Part shown: in pieces, positions 7,407-15,547 of the stretch
Layout of the letters: each line of letters begins with the position of its first letter
Position numbering within the stretch: position 1 is the stretch's first letter
Source of the DNA: an uncultured Caulobacteraceae bacterium
GTDB taxonomy: Bacteria; Pseudomonadota; Alphaproteobacteria; Caulobacterales; Caulobacteraceae
Length of the DNA: 36,072 nucleotides
NCBI GenBank assembly: GCA_937863535.1
Contig: CALMGB010000295.1
Span: 1-36,072, forward strand
Reading direction: 5' to 3'
Program-made: the position numbers and the translations under genes
Notes under the pieces: generated by a model
Database searches by the model: none
Seen by the model: only the letters and a program-made list of their open reading frames with translations
What the model was told of the DNA's origin: nothing

Positions 7407-10154
7407 ATGCGTCTCGCCACTACAGCCACAACTCCGCCCCAGAGCGCCTGCGCCGTCGTGGCGCTGGGACGGCTGGACATGATGCTGGAGGCGGTCGCCA
7501 ACGCCCGGGTCGCCGTGGTCCATGCGCCGGCGGGCTACGGCAAGACCACCGCCATGCTCTACTGGGCCCGGCGCCTGCGTGAGCAGCGGCGTCCAGTGAT
7601 GTGGTTGGCCGCGCGCGCCGGGCTGGAAAGCCTGGACCACTTCACCGAAGCGCTGCGTTCCGCCGCGCTCGCCGCCGGCCTGGCGCACCCTGGCCTAGCG
7701 CCGGACGCAAGCGTCGCCGACCTCAGCGTCGCGCTGGCCGCCTGGCCGGATGCACGGCCAGTGCTGGTGGTGGACGACGCCCAGGTGCTGCCGGCCGAGG
7801 CGCTTCAGCTCCTCACCCGGATCATCGCCGTGGCGCGGGACGCCCTGACGGTGGTCATCGCCTCGCGCGGCCCCGCCGACCTGCCGCTGGGCCGCCTCCG
7901 CTCGCTCGGTTTCCTGGTGGAGATCACCGCGGGCGACCTGCGCTTCACCCTGCGCGAAACCGCCGAGTTGGTCGCCGGCGCCGGAGGCCTGGTGGACGCC
8001 GAGGCCCTGCAGCAGTTGGTGGCCGACACCGAGGGCTGGGCCTCCGGCGTGGTGCTGGCCAGCGGCCTGCACCACCGCGGCTGGCGCGAGGCGACCGTGG
8101 TCCAGCCCACCCGGCTCGGCCGGGCCTTCGGCGACTATTTCCGCCAGGAGATCCTGGAGGCGCAGAACGCCGACATGCGCAACTTCCTGGTCGACACCGC
8201 CATTCTGGAGGAGCTGACGCCCGCGGCCTGCCTGGCCGTCACCGGCCGCCAGGACAGCGGCGCCATGCTGGAGGCGGCCGAGGACGCGGGCCTGTTCGTG
8301 GAGGCGACCGATCTGGAACGGCGCGCCTTCCGCTCCCATCCGCTGTTCCGCCTGACCGTCGTCCAGCGCCTCACCTCGCATGCGCCCGATCGCGCCTGCG
8401 TCCTGCACCGCAACGCCAGCCGCTACTATGCCGGCGTGAACCAGCCTGCCCGGGCCATCGAGCACGCCAAGCAGAGCGGCGACGAGGCCTTCCTGGTCGA
8501 CCAGCTCGAGGCCATGGTCGAGCCGCTGATCTATGCCGGCTATCTCTACCGCGTGGACGAACTGGCGTCGGAGCTGTCCTGGCCGGTGCTGGCCGGTAAG
8601 CCTCGCCTGCTGCTCGGCGTCGCCTGGCGCCGCATCCGCCGCCTGGCCTTCCGCTCGGCGGAGAGCCTGATCCAGGCGGCCGAGCAGGTGGTGGCCCGGG
8701 GCGAGGCGGATGGGACTCTGCCCGCCAACGAGATCGAGCACCTGCGGCTGACCATCCGCCACCGCCGGATCATGCTCAGCGCCGCGCGCGACGAGATGGG
8801 CGCGGTGGAGCGCGAGAGCGAGGCCCTGCTGGCCGATCTCGGCGACGACTACGCCTATCTGAGCTGCACCCTGGTGGCCCAGCTCATGTCGGCCCGGCGC
8901 GAACTCTACCACTTCCAGGACGCGCTGCGGCTGGAGGCGGAGACGCAACGGGCGCTGAGCCGGCCCGGTTCGGACTTCGCCTCCATCGCGCTGAAGGCGA
9001 CCATCGCGCCGACCTGGATGGTGCAGGGCAAGGTGGGCGCCGCCCGCAAGCTGCTGGAGGGCGCCCTGGCCCTGGCCGAGAGCCGCGGCGGCCCGGGTTC
9101 GGGCCTGGCCGCCCTGCCCGCGCTTCCATTGGCCGAGCTGCTCTACGATTGCGGGGAATTGGAGCAGGCGAGCGACCTTGTCGAACGGCATCTCTGCGTC
9201 GCCCGCCAATGGGCCTTCGTGGACCAGCTTGCGGCAGGCTATCTGGTCCGCGCCCGCCTGCTGGAGGCGCGGGGCGACGGCGCGGCCGCCCTTGAGAGCC
9301 TGGAAGAGGCCCACGTCATGGCCATCGAATGTGGGCTGGAGCGGCTGCGCGCCCTAGTAATCACCGCCGAAGTGCGCATCCTGGTCAAGATGGGCAACCT
9401 CGTCCGGGCCGAGGCGATGCTGCGCGCCGGCGACATGGAGCCAGACTCCGAGCCCGTCCCCACCCTCAGCCCGAGCCGCCGGCACGAGGCCGTCGCGGTC
9501 GCCTGGCTGCGGCTGGAGATCCAGAACAACCGGCTGATCCGCGCCCGCAAGGTGGCCAAGCGCTGGGTCGAGCTGGTGCGGCGCACCGGGGCGGTGCGCT
9601 CAGCGGTCACCTTCAACCTGCTGCTGGCCGAGATCGCGGTGCTGTCCGGCGACCTGTCCGAGGCGCGCCGCGCAGTGCGCGAGGCGGTGGCCCTGGCCGC
9701 GCCGGCCGGCTGGACCCAGGTCTTCCTGGACGAGGGCGAAGCTATCGGCGCCCTGCTGGTGGACGCCTATGGCCACGGACCGGTCCTGGAAGGCGCCACC
9801 GACCAGTTCGCGGCACGCTTGGTCAACGCCTTCCGCGGCGCGCCCGAGGTGGAGACCGAGGAGGAGCCCGGCCTCTCCAGCCGCCTGGCGAGCCGCGAGC
9901 TGGACATCCTGACCATGGTGGCGGGGGGCCTGCGCAACCGCGAGATCGGCGACCGGCTCGGCCTGACCGAGGGCACCATCAAGTGGTACATGCAACAGAT
10001 CTACGACAAGCTCGGCGTTCGCCGCCGCCCCCAGGCGGTCATGCGCGCCCGCCAGCTCGGCCTGCTGATGGACGCCCGCCGGCCGGAGACGCAGAGCCGC
10101 CCGGCCACTGGCGGCCCGCGCCACGGGAACGACGCACACGGCCTCTCCATGTGA
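7407..10154 (+). CDS. Large ATP-binding LuxR-family transcriptional regulator (MalT/LAL-like)
   Basis: I start at ATG 7407, preceded by GGGAGGACTGCCG. The track start at 7041 runs antisense through the MDR gene. The 915-residue protein has an N-terminal STAND-type NTPase with Walker A APAGYGKTT (about 40-48) and Walker B VLVVDDAQVL (about 119-128). A long helical-repeat (TPR-like) middle follows. A C-terminal LuxR helix-turn-helix (LASRELDILTMVAGGLRNRE ... TEGTIKWYMQQIYDKLGV) lies roughly at residues 828-886. MalT-type proteins are ATP-dependent activators that multimerise on binding an inducer. Being divergent from the MDR-SDR pair, it probably activates that pair and possibly other operons here. 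The inducer is unknown. Confidence 0.95.
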   Translation: MRLATTATTPPQSACAVVALGRLDMMLEAVANARVAVVHAPAGYGKTTAMLYWARRLREQRRPVMWLAARAGLESLDHFTEALRSAALAAGLAHPGLAPDASVADLSVALAAWPDARPVLVVDDAQVLPAEALQLLTRIIAVARDALTVVIASRGPADLPLGRLRSLGFLVEITAGDLRFTLRETAELVAGAGGLVDAEALQQLVADTEGWASGVVLASGLHHRGWREATVVQPTRLGRAFGDYFRQEILEAQNADMRNFLVDTAILEELTPAACLAVTGRQDSGAMLEAAEDAGLFVEATDLERRAFRSHPLFRLTVVQRLTSHAPDRACVLHRNASRYYAGVNQPARAIEHAKQSGDEAFLVDQLEAMVEPLIYAGYLYRVDELASELSWPVLAGKPRLLLGVAWRRIRRLAFRSAESLIQAAEQVVARGEADGTLPANEIEHLRLTIRHRRIMLSAARDEMGAVERESEALLADLGDDYAYLSCTLVAQLMSARRELYHFQDALRLEAETQRALSRPGSDFASIALKATIAPTWMVQGKVGAARKLLEGALALAESRGGPGSGLAALPALPLAELLYDCGELEQASDLVERHLCVARQWAFVDQLAAGYLVRARLLEARGDGAAALESLEEAHVMAIECGLERLRALVITAEVRILVKMGNLVRAEAMLRAGDMEPDSEPVPTLSPSRRHEAVAVAWLRLEIQNNRLIRARKVAKRWVELVRRTGAVRSAVTFNLLLAEIAVLSGDLSEARRAVREAVALAAPAGWTQVFLDEGEAIGALLVDAYGHGPVLEGATDQFAARLVNAFRGAPEVETEEEPGLSSRLASRELDILTMVAGGLRNREIGDRLGLTEGTIKWYMQQIYDKLGVRRRPQAVMRARQLGLLMDARRPETQSRPATGGPRHGNDAHGLSM

Positions 10155-10178
10155 CGGAGCGCGGCGCAGGGCGCTCCG
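10155..10178. terminator. Hairpin between convergent genes, possible bidirectional terminator
   Basis: CGGAGCGC (10155-10162) and GCGCTCCG (10171-10178) form a perfect 8-bp stem with an 8-base loop. It lies exactly between the stop of the LuxR-type regulator and the stop of the converging SDR gene. There is no T-tract, so intrinsic termination is only plausible. Confidence 0.5.
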
Positions 10179-10180
10179 CC

Positions 10181-11101
10181 CTACTCGGCCGGCGTCATCT
10201 GGGCCAGGGCGGCGGCCACCTCGGCCTGGGTCTGCTCGGCGCCGTGCAGCGGAACGCGTTCGCGGGCGCGCTCGGAGACCGCCTCGAACCGGGCGGCGAG
10301 CTGTTCGGGCGTATTCGGCCCCTCGCCCAGGTAGACGCCCTCGGTGAGGGTGACATAGGCCCGCTCGTACAGGCCCGCACCGGCGGCCAGGATCACGCCG
10401 TTGGGCGCCTGCTCGCTGGCGAGGTACAGCACCGCGGGCGTGACCCGTTCGGGTCGCAGCACGTCCAGCGCTTGTTGCGGCATCAGCGATTCGGTCATCC
10501 GCGTGGCGGCGGTGGGAGCCAGGGCGTTCACCCGCACGCCCGAGCGCTCGCCTTCGAGGGCGAGGGTACGCATCAGGCCCACCAGCGCCATCTTGGCCGC
10601 CCCGTAGTTGGACTGGCCGAAGTTGCCGTAGAGCCCAGACGACGAGGTGACCATGACCACCCGTCCGTAGCCCCGCTCGCGCATGCCGTCCCAGACAGCC
10701 TTGGTGCAGGTGACCGCGCCCATCAGGTGGACGTCGACCACGGAACGGAAGTCCTCCAGGCTCATCTTGGCGAAGGTCTTGTCGCGGAGGAACCCGGCGT
10801 TGTTCACCAGGATGTCCAGCGCGCCCCAGCGGCCCACCGCCTCCGACACCGTATCGGCAATGGCGGCCGCGTCGGTCACCGAGGCGGTGCTGGCCATCGC
10901 CTCGCCGCCGGCGGCGCGGATTTCCGCGGCCACGGCCTCGGCTGCGCCGGTCGCCGCACCCGTAGCGCCGTCACGGGCGACGCCGAGGTCGTTCACCACC
11001 ACCCTAGCGCCGCGGACCGCCAGGGCCAGCGCATAGAGCCGGCCCAGTCCGCCGCCCGCCCCGGTGACCATGGCGACCTTGCCGTGGAATGTGATGCCCA
11101 T
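10181..11101 (-). CDS. SDR, multifunctional-enzyme type 3-hydroxyacyl-CoA dehydrogenase-like
   Basis: 306 residues from ATG 11101 (MGITFHGKVAMVTGAGGGLG). An in-frame ATG four codons upstream (11113) is possible. The track's 534-residue version runs backward through the divergent SDR gene and is not credible. The N-terminal sequence TGAGGGLGRLYALALAVRG followed by VVVNDLG is the hallmark of the SDR domain of peroxisomal multifunctional enzyme type 2 (17-beta-HSD4) and its bacterial relatives, which oxidise (3R)-hydroxyacyl-CoA. NNAG, SSSG and catalytic Tyr166/Lys170 (YGAAK) are present. A C-terminal extension of about 60 residues beyond the SDR core fits this subgroup. It is divergent from the SDR at 11231 and converges on the regulator. 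Confidence 0.9.
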   Translation of the reverse strand: MGITFHGKVAMVTGAGGGLGRLYALALAVRGARVVVNDLGVARDGATGAATGAAEAVAAEIRAAGGEAMASTASVTDAAAIADTVSEAVGRWGALDILVNNAGFLRDKTFAKMSLEDFRSVVDVHLMGAVTCTKAVWDGMRERGYGRVVMVTSSSGLYGNFGQSNYGAAKMALVGLMRTLALEGERSGVRVNALAPTAATRMTESLMPQQALDVLRPERVTPAVLYLASEQAPNGVILAAGAGLYERAYVTLTEGVYLGEGPNTPEQLAARFEAVSERARERVPLHGAEQTQAEVAAALAQMTPAE

Positions 11102-11230
11102 GTCTTCGCCCATCGAGGGTTGGCGGAGCGAGGCGGTCTGCTGGCCGGCTCCGCGCGTCTCACCTGTCCTTAGAGGGGAGACCGCCCCGGCCGCCAGCCC
11201 AGAATCCCCATGGATGCAAGGGAGAGCGCC

Positions 11231-11953
11231 GTGGAGCTGAAGGACAAGGTCGCGGTGGTGACGGGCGCCTCCGCCGGGATCGGGGTCGCGGTGGCCAGGA
11301 CGCTGGCGGAGGCGGGGGTCAAGCTGGTGCTGACCGGTCGGCGCGAAGACCGGCTGCAGACCCTCGCAGCCGACCTGCCGACAGAGGTCGCGACGCTGGC
11401 CGCCGACATCGCCGCGTCCGACACGCCCGAGCGGCTGCTGAAGCTGGCCCAGGAGCGCTTCGGCCGCGCCGACGTGGTGGTCAACAACGCCGGGGTGCTG
11501 ACCATCGGCCCGGTGGACACCATCGACCTGGACGAGGTCTCGCAGATGATCCGCATCAACTTCGAGGCGGTGGTGCGCTCCTCCTACGTGTTCGCCAGAG
11601 CCTTCAAGGCGCAAGGGTCCGGCCACATCATCAATCTCTCCAGCATCGGCGCCTACCTGAACGCGCCCATGGCCGGGGTCTATGGCGGGCTGAAGCAGGG
11701 GCTGGAGGGCTTCACCCACGCCCTGCGCATGGAGCTGGCGGGCACCGGCGTGAAGGTCGGCTCCATCGCGCCGGGCACCACCCAAACCGAAATCTTCCGC
11801 GAAATCCGCGCTCGCGGGGAGAAGTCATGGGACGAGTACATCACGCCCCTGCAGCCCGAGGACATTGCCGACGGCGTCCGCTACATGCTCGAGCGGCCGG
11901 AGCGGGCCAACGTGGCCCGCATGCTGCTGTTCGCCTCGGCGGACGCCCACTGA
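11231..11953 (+). CDS. SDR family NAD(P)-dependent oxidoreductase
   Basis: I choose GTG 11231 because AGGGAG lies six bases before it, giving 240 residues starting VELKDKVAVVTGASAGIG. The track's ATG 11210 has no ribosome site and adds seven residues. Classical SDR features are TGASAGIG, NNAG (85-88), Ser138 (NLSSIG) and Tyr151/Lys155 (YGGLK). The C-terminus lacks the usual VDGG end and instead reads RPERANVARMLLFASADAH, a type seen in YdfG/clavaldehyde-dehydrogenase-like SDRs that often reduce small aldehydes or ketones. It is divergent from the SDR at 10181, with about 130 bases between them, and ends three bases before the converging dodecin gene. Confidence 0.9.
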   Translation: MELKDKVAVVTGASAGIGVAVARTLAEAGVKLVLTGRREDRLQTLAADLPTEVATLAADIAASDTPERLLKLAQERFGRADVVVNNAGVLTIGPVDTIDLDEVSQMIRINFEAVVRSSYVFARAFKAQGSGHIINLSSIGAYLNAPMAGVYGGLKQGLEGFTHALRMELAGTGVKVGSIAPGTTQTEIFREIRARGEKSWDEYITPLQPEDIADGVRYMLERPERANVARMLLFASADAH

Positions 11954-11956
11954 CGG

Positions 11957-12172
11957 CTATTCGTCTTCGGATAGGGCGAAGCCGATCTTCAGCATGACCT
12001 GGTAGCGGTCGACTTTGCCGCCCTTCAGGTGGCCGCGGATCTCGGTGACCTCAAACCAGCGCATGTGCTGGACAGTCTCGGCGGTCCGCTCGACCGCCCC
12101 TGTGATGGCGTCCTCCAGGCCGCTGTCGGACGTGCCGACGACTTCGATGACCTTGGCGACATGGTTGGGCAT
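11957..12172 (-). CDS. Dodecin (flavin-binding dodecamer)
   Basis: 71 residues, the usual size for dodecin, a hollow dodecameric protein that stores or buffers riboflavin, FMN or coenzyme A in the cytoplasm. Recognised by VAKVIEVVGTS, SLED-like SGLEDAI, the flavin-stacking tryptophan in MRWFEV, and the following EIRGHLKGGKVDRYQVMLKIGF. A strong GGAGGATAGATC precedes the ATG. It stands alone between converging or distant genes. The many flavoenzymes in the window (two ACAD-fold proteins, an old-yellow-enzyme, a flavin-type ferredoxin reductase) make a flavin buffer a sensible neighbour, but that link is inference. Confidence 0.93.
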   Translation of the reverse strand: MPNHVAKVIEVVGTSDSGLEDAITGAVERTAETVQHMRWFEVTEIRGHLKGGKVDRYQVMLKIGFALSEDE

Positions 12173-12292
12173 GATCTATCCTCCTCGTTTTAGTCTGCCG
12201 AAGCGAACACCCTCGCCCCCGATCCGGTTTCGCGCCGTAAGGAGCGGCGTTCTCACGCGCGACGTTAAGGTGAGGCGCATCCGCATGGGCGC

Positions 12293-12712
12293 TCAAACGG
12301 ACGTGGCCGCCGGATTAAAGCAGACCATCACATAGCGCCGCTCGGCGATGCGCCAGCCATCGGCGGCGCGCATGAACCGGTCCTCGTAGAAGCCGGCGGC
12401 GCGGTGGACGGCGCCTGTGTCGTCCACCGTCAGCAGGGCGTCCATATAGCTCCGGGCCGTCGCGCCCTCCCCGGCCGGCGTCACCACGATGTTGCTGATC
12501 CGGTGCAGGGTCGGACCTACGTCGGCATGGGCCTGCGCCATGAAGGCGGTGATCTCGTCCCCGCTACGCCAGGCGCCGAAAACGCCGTAGTCGGCGCGCA
12601 GGTCTTCTGTGAAGCAGCTCGGCAGCAGCGGCCAGTCGCGCCCGTCGATGGCGGTGGCGTAGCGCACCAGCAGCCTGGCGATCGCCTGTTCGTCGGAGGC
12701 GCTCAGCGACAT
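12293..12712 (-). CDS. SnoaL/NTF2-like family protein
   Basis: 139 residues from ATG 12712. The track's extended start (12844) lies inside the upstream transporter gene. The fold is suggested by SDEQAIARLLVRYATAIDGRD at the N-terminus, LLPSCFTEDLRADYG, and the end RAADGWRIAERRYVMVCFNP, all typical of the SnoaL-like ring-hydroxylating-dioxygenase beta/ketosteroid-isomerase superfamily. Members are small cone-shaped hydratases, isomerases or polyketide cyclases. It follows the MFS gene by 28 bases on the same strand, so is probably co-transcribed. No catalytic residues can be assigned safely. Confidence 0.85.
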   Translation of the reverse strand: MSLSASDEQAIARLLVRYATAIDGRDWPLLPSCFTEDLRADYGVFGAWRSGDEITAFMAQAHADVGPTLHRISNIVVTPAGEGATARSYMDALLTVDDTGAVHRAAGFYEDRFMRAADGWRIAERRYVMVCFNPAATSV

Positions 12713-12740
12713 ATCGGCGGCGTCTGGGGGTCGCACGGGC

Positions 12741-14024
12741 TCAACCCACAGGATCGGCGTGCAGGTCGACCGGCCGTGAAGGCGTGATCTTTGCGCCGCC
12801 CCGGGCCACGATAAGCAACACGGCCGCAACCACGCCCACGGCAAGGATGTAGGCCAGAGCGTGCGCGAGGCCGTGGGAGTCGCCGGATCGGCGGAAGGCG
12901 TCGCTAAGCAGGCCCACCAGCTGGGGGCCGAGGCCGGCGCCCAGCACGTTGCTCAGCACCACCACCAGGGCGGTCACCGTGCCCCGCATGGCCACCGGCG
13001 TGGAGGCCAGACAGACGCTGTAGCCCGGCCCGATGTAGAAGCTGTTGAAGAAGGACCAGATCGCCACCCCGGCGCACACCAGGACCGGCGTGGGCGCCAG
13101 CACGCCGCCGATGCCGAACGGGACGGCGATCAGCAGGGCGATGGCGCAGAGCCCCATCAGCTTGTCGGTCTGGGCGCCGCCCCAGCGCTGGGAGGCCAGG
13201 CCTCCCGCCAGGGCGCCGAGACCGCCCGGCGCGCCGATCACCAGAGCCGTCAGGGGCCCGGCCTGCTTCAGGCTGAGGTGCAGGACGCGGATCAGGAAGG
13301 CGGGAAACCAGTAGCTGGCGCCCAGGGTGACGCTGGCCAGCACCAGGGCGGCCATGCAGGCCGTGAGCCGGGTAGAGCCCGCCAGGGTCCTCGCCACCTC
13401 GGTGAAGCTGAGCCGGATGGCGGCGTGGCCCTCGTCGCCGAAGGCGCCTCGCGGCGGTTCGTGCAGGGTGAGCAGCGCCAGGAGCACCAGCGCCAGCCCC
13501 GGCAGGGCGGCGGCGAACAACGCCGCCCGCCAGCCGTAGGCGGCCGCCATTGCAGCCCCCAGTAGCGACCCGCCGACCAGGCCCATCACCGGTGCGGTGT
13601 AGAAGACGCCGAGCGCCAAGGGCCGGCGGCTCGGCGGGAAGGTGTCCGACAGCAGCGAGAGCATGGTGCTAGGCGCTCCGGCCTCCGTCGCGCCCACCGC
13701 CGCGCGCGAGACCACTAGGGCGGCGAAGCTGCGGGTGAGGCCGGAAAGCGCCGTCATCACGCTCCACGTCGCCACCAGGGCCGCCAGCAGCCGCTTGCGC
13801 CTCACCCGGTCCGCCAGCACCCCGAGGGGCGCCCCGGCCAGGGCGAAGGGGACCGCGTAGCCGAGGCCGGTGACGAAGCCGAGCTGGGCGTCGTTCAGCC
13901 GGTACTCGCGCCGGATCGGCTCCAGCAGGATCAGGATGATGCTGCGGTCCAGCGAATGGGTGGCGTAGATCGCCCAGATCAGCGCCAGGACGTAGATCCG
14001 GCTGCGCGTACTCGCCTGCTCCAT
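12741..14024 (-). CDS. MFS transporter (spinster-like)
   Basis: 427 residues from ATG 14024, which has AGGATCGC upstream. The track start adds 36 unsupported residues. About twelve hydrophobic segments are visible, and the inter-helix 2-3 motif reads GAPLGVLADRVRRKRLLA, the major-facilitator signature. ALIWAIYATHSLDRSIILIL at the start and SLLSDTFPPSRRPLALGVFY fit the spinster-like subgroup common in alphaproteobacterial catabolic clusters. It probably moves the pathway's substrate or an intermediate across the inner membrane; the direction cannot be told. It heads a two-gene unit with the SnoaL-like gene and is divergent from the VOC-SDR-sulfotransferase operon. Confidence 0.93.
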   Translation of the reverse strand: MEQASTRSRIYVLALIWAIYATHSLDRSIILILLEPIRREYRLNDAQLGFVTGLGYAVPFALAGAPLGVLADRVRRKRLLAALVATWSVMTALSGLTRSFAALVVSRAAVGATEAGAPSTMLSLLSDTFPPSRRPLALGVFYTAPVMGLVGGSLLGAAMAAAYGWRAALFAAALPGLALVLLALLTLHEPPRGAFGDEGHAAIRLSFTEVARTLAGSTRLTACMAALVLASVTLGASYWFPAFLIRVLHLSLKQAGPLTALVIGAPGGLGALAGGLASQRWGGAQTDKLMGLCAIALLIAVPFGIGGVLAPTPVLVCAGVAIWSFFNSFYIGPGYSVCLASTPVAMRGTVTALVVVLSNVLGAGLGPQLVGLLSDAFRRSGDSHGLAHALAYILAVGVVAAVLLIVARGGAKITPSRPVDLHADPVG

Positions 14025-14176
14025 GGTGCGATCCTGCAAACGAACCGGCACGCGCGTCCCTGCCGCTGGACAGGCGCACAGCTGCGCACGATCCCGGCAA
14101 CTGGCTTCGAAACCGCGGCGGCGGACGCTCATCGAGCCTAGCGAGCCAGACAGCGGATCGGAGGAGCCCGGTCGTG

Positions 14177-14719
14177 ATGCAGCCCGAAGGGTCGATCTTC
14201 GAGCTCTGCCATGTGGTGGCGGACATGGACCGGGCGCTGGTGCACTGGACGCGCGCCCTGAGCGCCGGTCCCTTCTTCCTAGCCGAGATGCGGATGGAGC
14301 ATCGCAACCGCGGCCGCTCGGCGCCCCTGGCCATCAAGGTGGCCTTCGGCTTCAGCGGCGGACTGCTGATCGAACTGGTGGAGCCCCTGGCGGACGACCG
14401 CTCCGTCTTCCGCGAGGCGCTGGAAGAGACGGGCGAAGGCTACCACCACGTCATGCTGCGGACGGATTTCGACAAGGGCTTCGAGCGCCTGACGCGGCTC
14501 GGCTTCGAGCCCGCCCTGGAGAGCACCACGCCCTATGGCGAGCGGGCCGTGCTGTTCGACACCCGGGCGGAGACAGGCGGCTTCGTGGAGCTGATGGACC
14601 TGCACATCGCCTTCGAAAGGCTGGTGGGAAAGATGTCGGCCGCTACCGAGGCTTGGGACGGCCACACCGAGCCCGTGCGCGCCCTGACCGACCTGCTCCC
14701 CTCCCAACTTCCGGTCTGA
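14177..14719 (+). CDS. VOC (glyoxalase/bleomycin-resistance fold) family protein
   Basis: 180 residues. ATG 14177 and GTG 14174 both follow GGAGGAG (14160-14166) at usable spacing; I take the ATG. The two half-domains of the vicinal-oxygen-chelate fold are visible: FELCHVVADMDRALVHWTRA with a metal-type His, GGLLIELVEP, then YHHVMLRTDFDKGFERLTRLGF and GGFVELMD. The pattern resembles methylmalonyl-CoA epimerase-like and related lyase/isomerase members. It is the first gene of the operon VOC-SDR-sulfotransferase-DUF1214-like-Rieske pair. A second VOC gene (22235) is likewise paired with an SDR. Confidence 0.88.
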   Translation: MQPEGSIFELCHVVADMDRALVHWTRALSAGPFFLAEMRMEHRNRGRSAPLAIKVAFGFSGGLLIELVEPLADDRSVFREALEETGEGYHHVMLRTDFDKGFERLTRLGFEPALESTTPYGERAVLFDTRAETGGFVELMDLHIAFERLVGKMSAATEAWDGHTEPVRALTDLLPSQLPV

Positions 14720-14725
14720 GACGCC

Positions 14726-15502
14726 ATGACGGTATTGGATCGTTTCAGGCTGGATGGACGCACCGCGATCCTGACCGGCGTCGGACCCGGCGTCGGCGAG
14801 CACGTGGCCAAGGCCTATGCGGAGCTGGGCGCCAATGTGGTGATCTCCGCCCGCTCGCAGGACCGGCTGGACCGCATCGCCGCCGAGATCAACGCCGCCT
14901 CCGGAGGCCGGGCCAAGGCCGTAGCTGCGGACGCCGGCGAGAAGGCCGACCTGCAGCGGCTGGTGGACACCGCGCACGCTGCCTTCGGCCCCGTCCACAT
15001 CGTCTTCGCCAACGCCGCGGCCGGGGTGGTTTACGCCCGGGACGGCGGGCTGTGGGCCAATACCGACGAGGTCTGGAAGACCGCCATGGACGTCAACGTC
15101 CTGTCTACCTGGCGGCTGGCCGAACTCACCACCAAGGACATGCAGGCCCATGACAAGGGCTCCATCATCTCGGTTCAGAGCTGCGGCGGGTTCACGCCGA
15201 TCCCGCCGGCCGTCGCCTACGGGGTCAGCAAGGCGGCGCTGGCCTTCCTGACCCGCTCGCTGGCCAAGGCGCTGGCGCCGCACACCCGGGTCAACGGCCT
15301 GTGTGTCGGCTCCATGAGCCCGGACGGGCAGGAGGCCGACATCCACAAGGGGCTGGGCCTGGCCGAGCGCAACGCCATCAAGCGGTTCGGTGCGGCGGAT
15401 GAGGCGGTGGGCGCGGCCATCCTGCTGGCTGGCGACGCCTCCAGCTACACGACCGGCAGCGTGATCTTCACCGAGGGCGGCCGGGTGGGGACCATCAGCT
15501 GA
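14726..15502 (+). CDS. SDR family oxidoreductase
   Basis: 258 residues, starting six bases after the VOC stop. The cofactor motif is TGVGPGVG (residues 17-24, with Pro-Gly in place of the common variants), followed by ANAAAG instead of NNAG. Catalytic Ser152 (VQSCGG) and Tyr165/Lys169 (YGVSK) are present. Substitutions in the glycine loop and NNAG strand suggest a divergent but probably active enzyme. It belongs to the plus-strand operon that leads into the sulfotransferase and the Rieske pair, and may oxidise the hydroxyl made by an oxygenase. Confidence 0.9.
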   Translation: MTVLDRFRLDGRTAILTGVGPGVGEHVAKAYAELGANVVISARSQDRLDRIAAEINAASGGRAKAVAADAGEKADLQRLVDTAHAAFGPVHIVFANAAAGVVYARDGGLWANTDEVWKTAMDVNVLSTWRLAELTTKDMQAHDKGSIISVQSCGGFTPIPPAVAYGVSKAALAFLTRSLAKALAPHTRVNGLCVGSMSPDGQEADIHKGLGLAERNAIKRFGAADEAVGAAILLAGDASSYTTGSVIFTEGGRVGTIS

Positions 15503-15547
15503 TGGCTACCCACGCCTGCTCCCGCACGTGATCCTGGAAATGTCCTG

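Noticed and set aside
7695-9314. 539-residue minus-strand ORF inside the regulator gene
   Set aside because: Low-complexity composition without any recognisable domain; a GC-driven shadow of the plus-strand regulator.
11102-11785. N-terminal 200+ residue extension of the SDR ORF at 10181
   Set aside because: It is antisense to the SDR at 11231 and has no domain content; the SDR begins at MGITFHGK.
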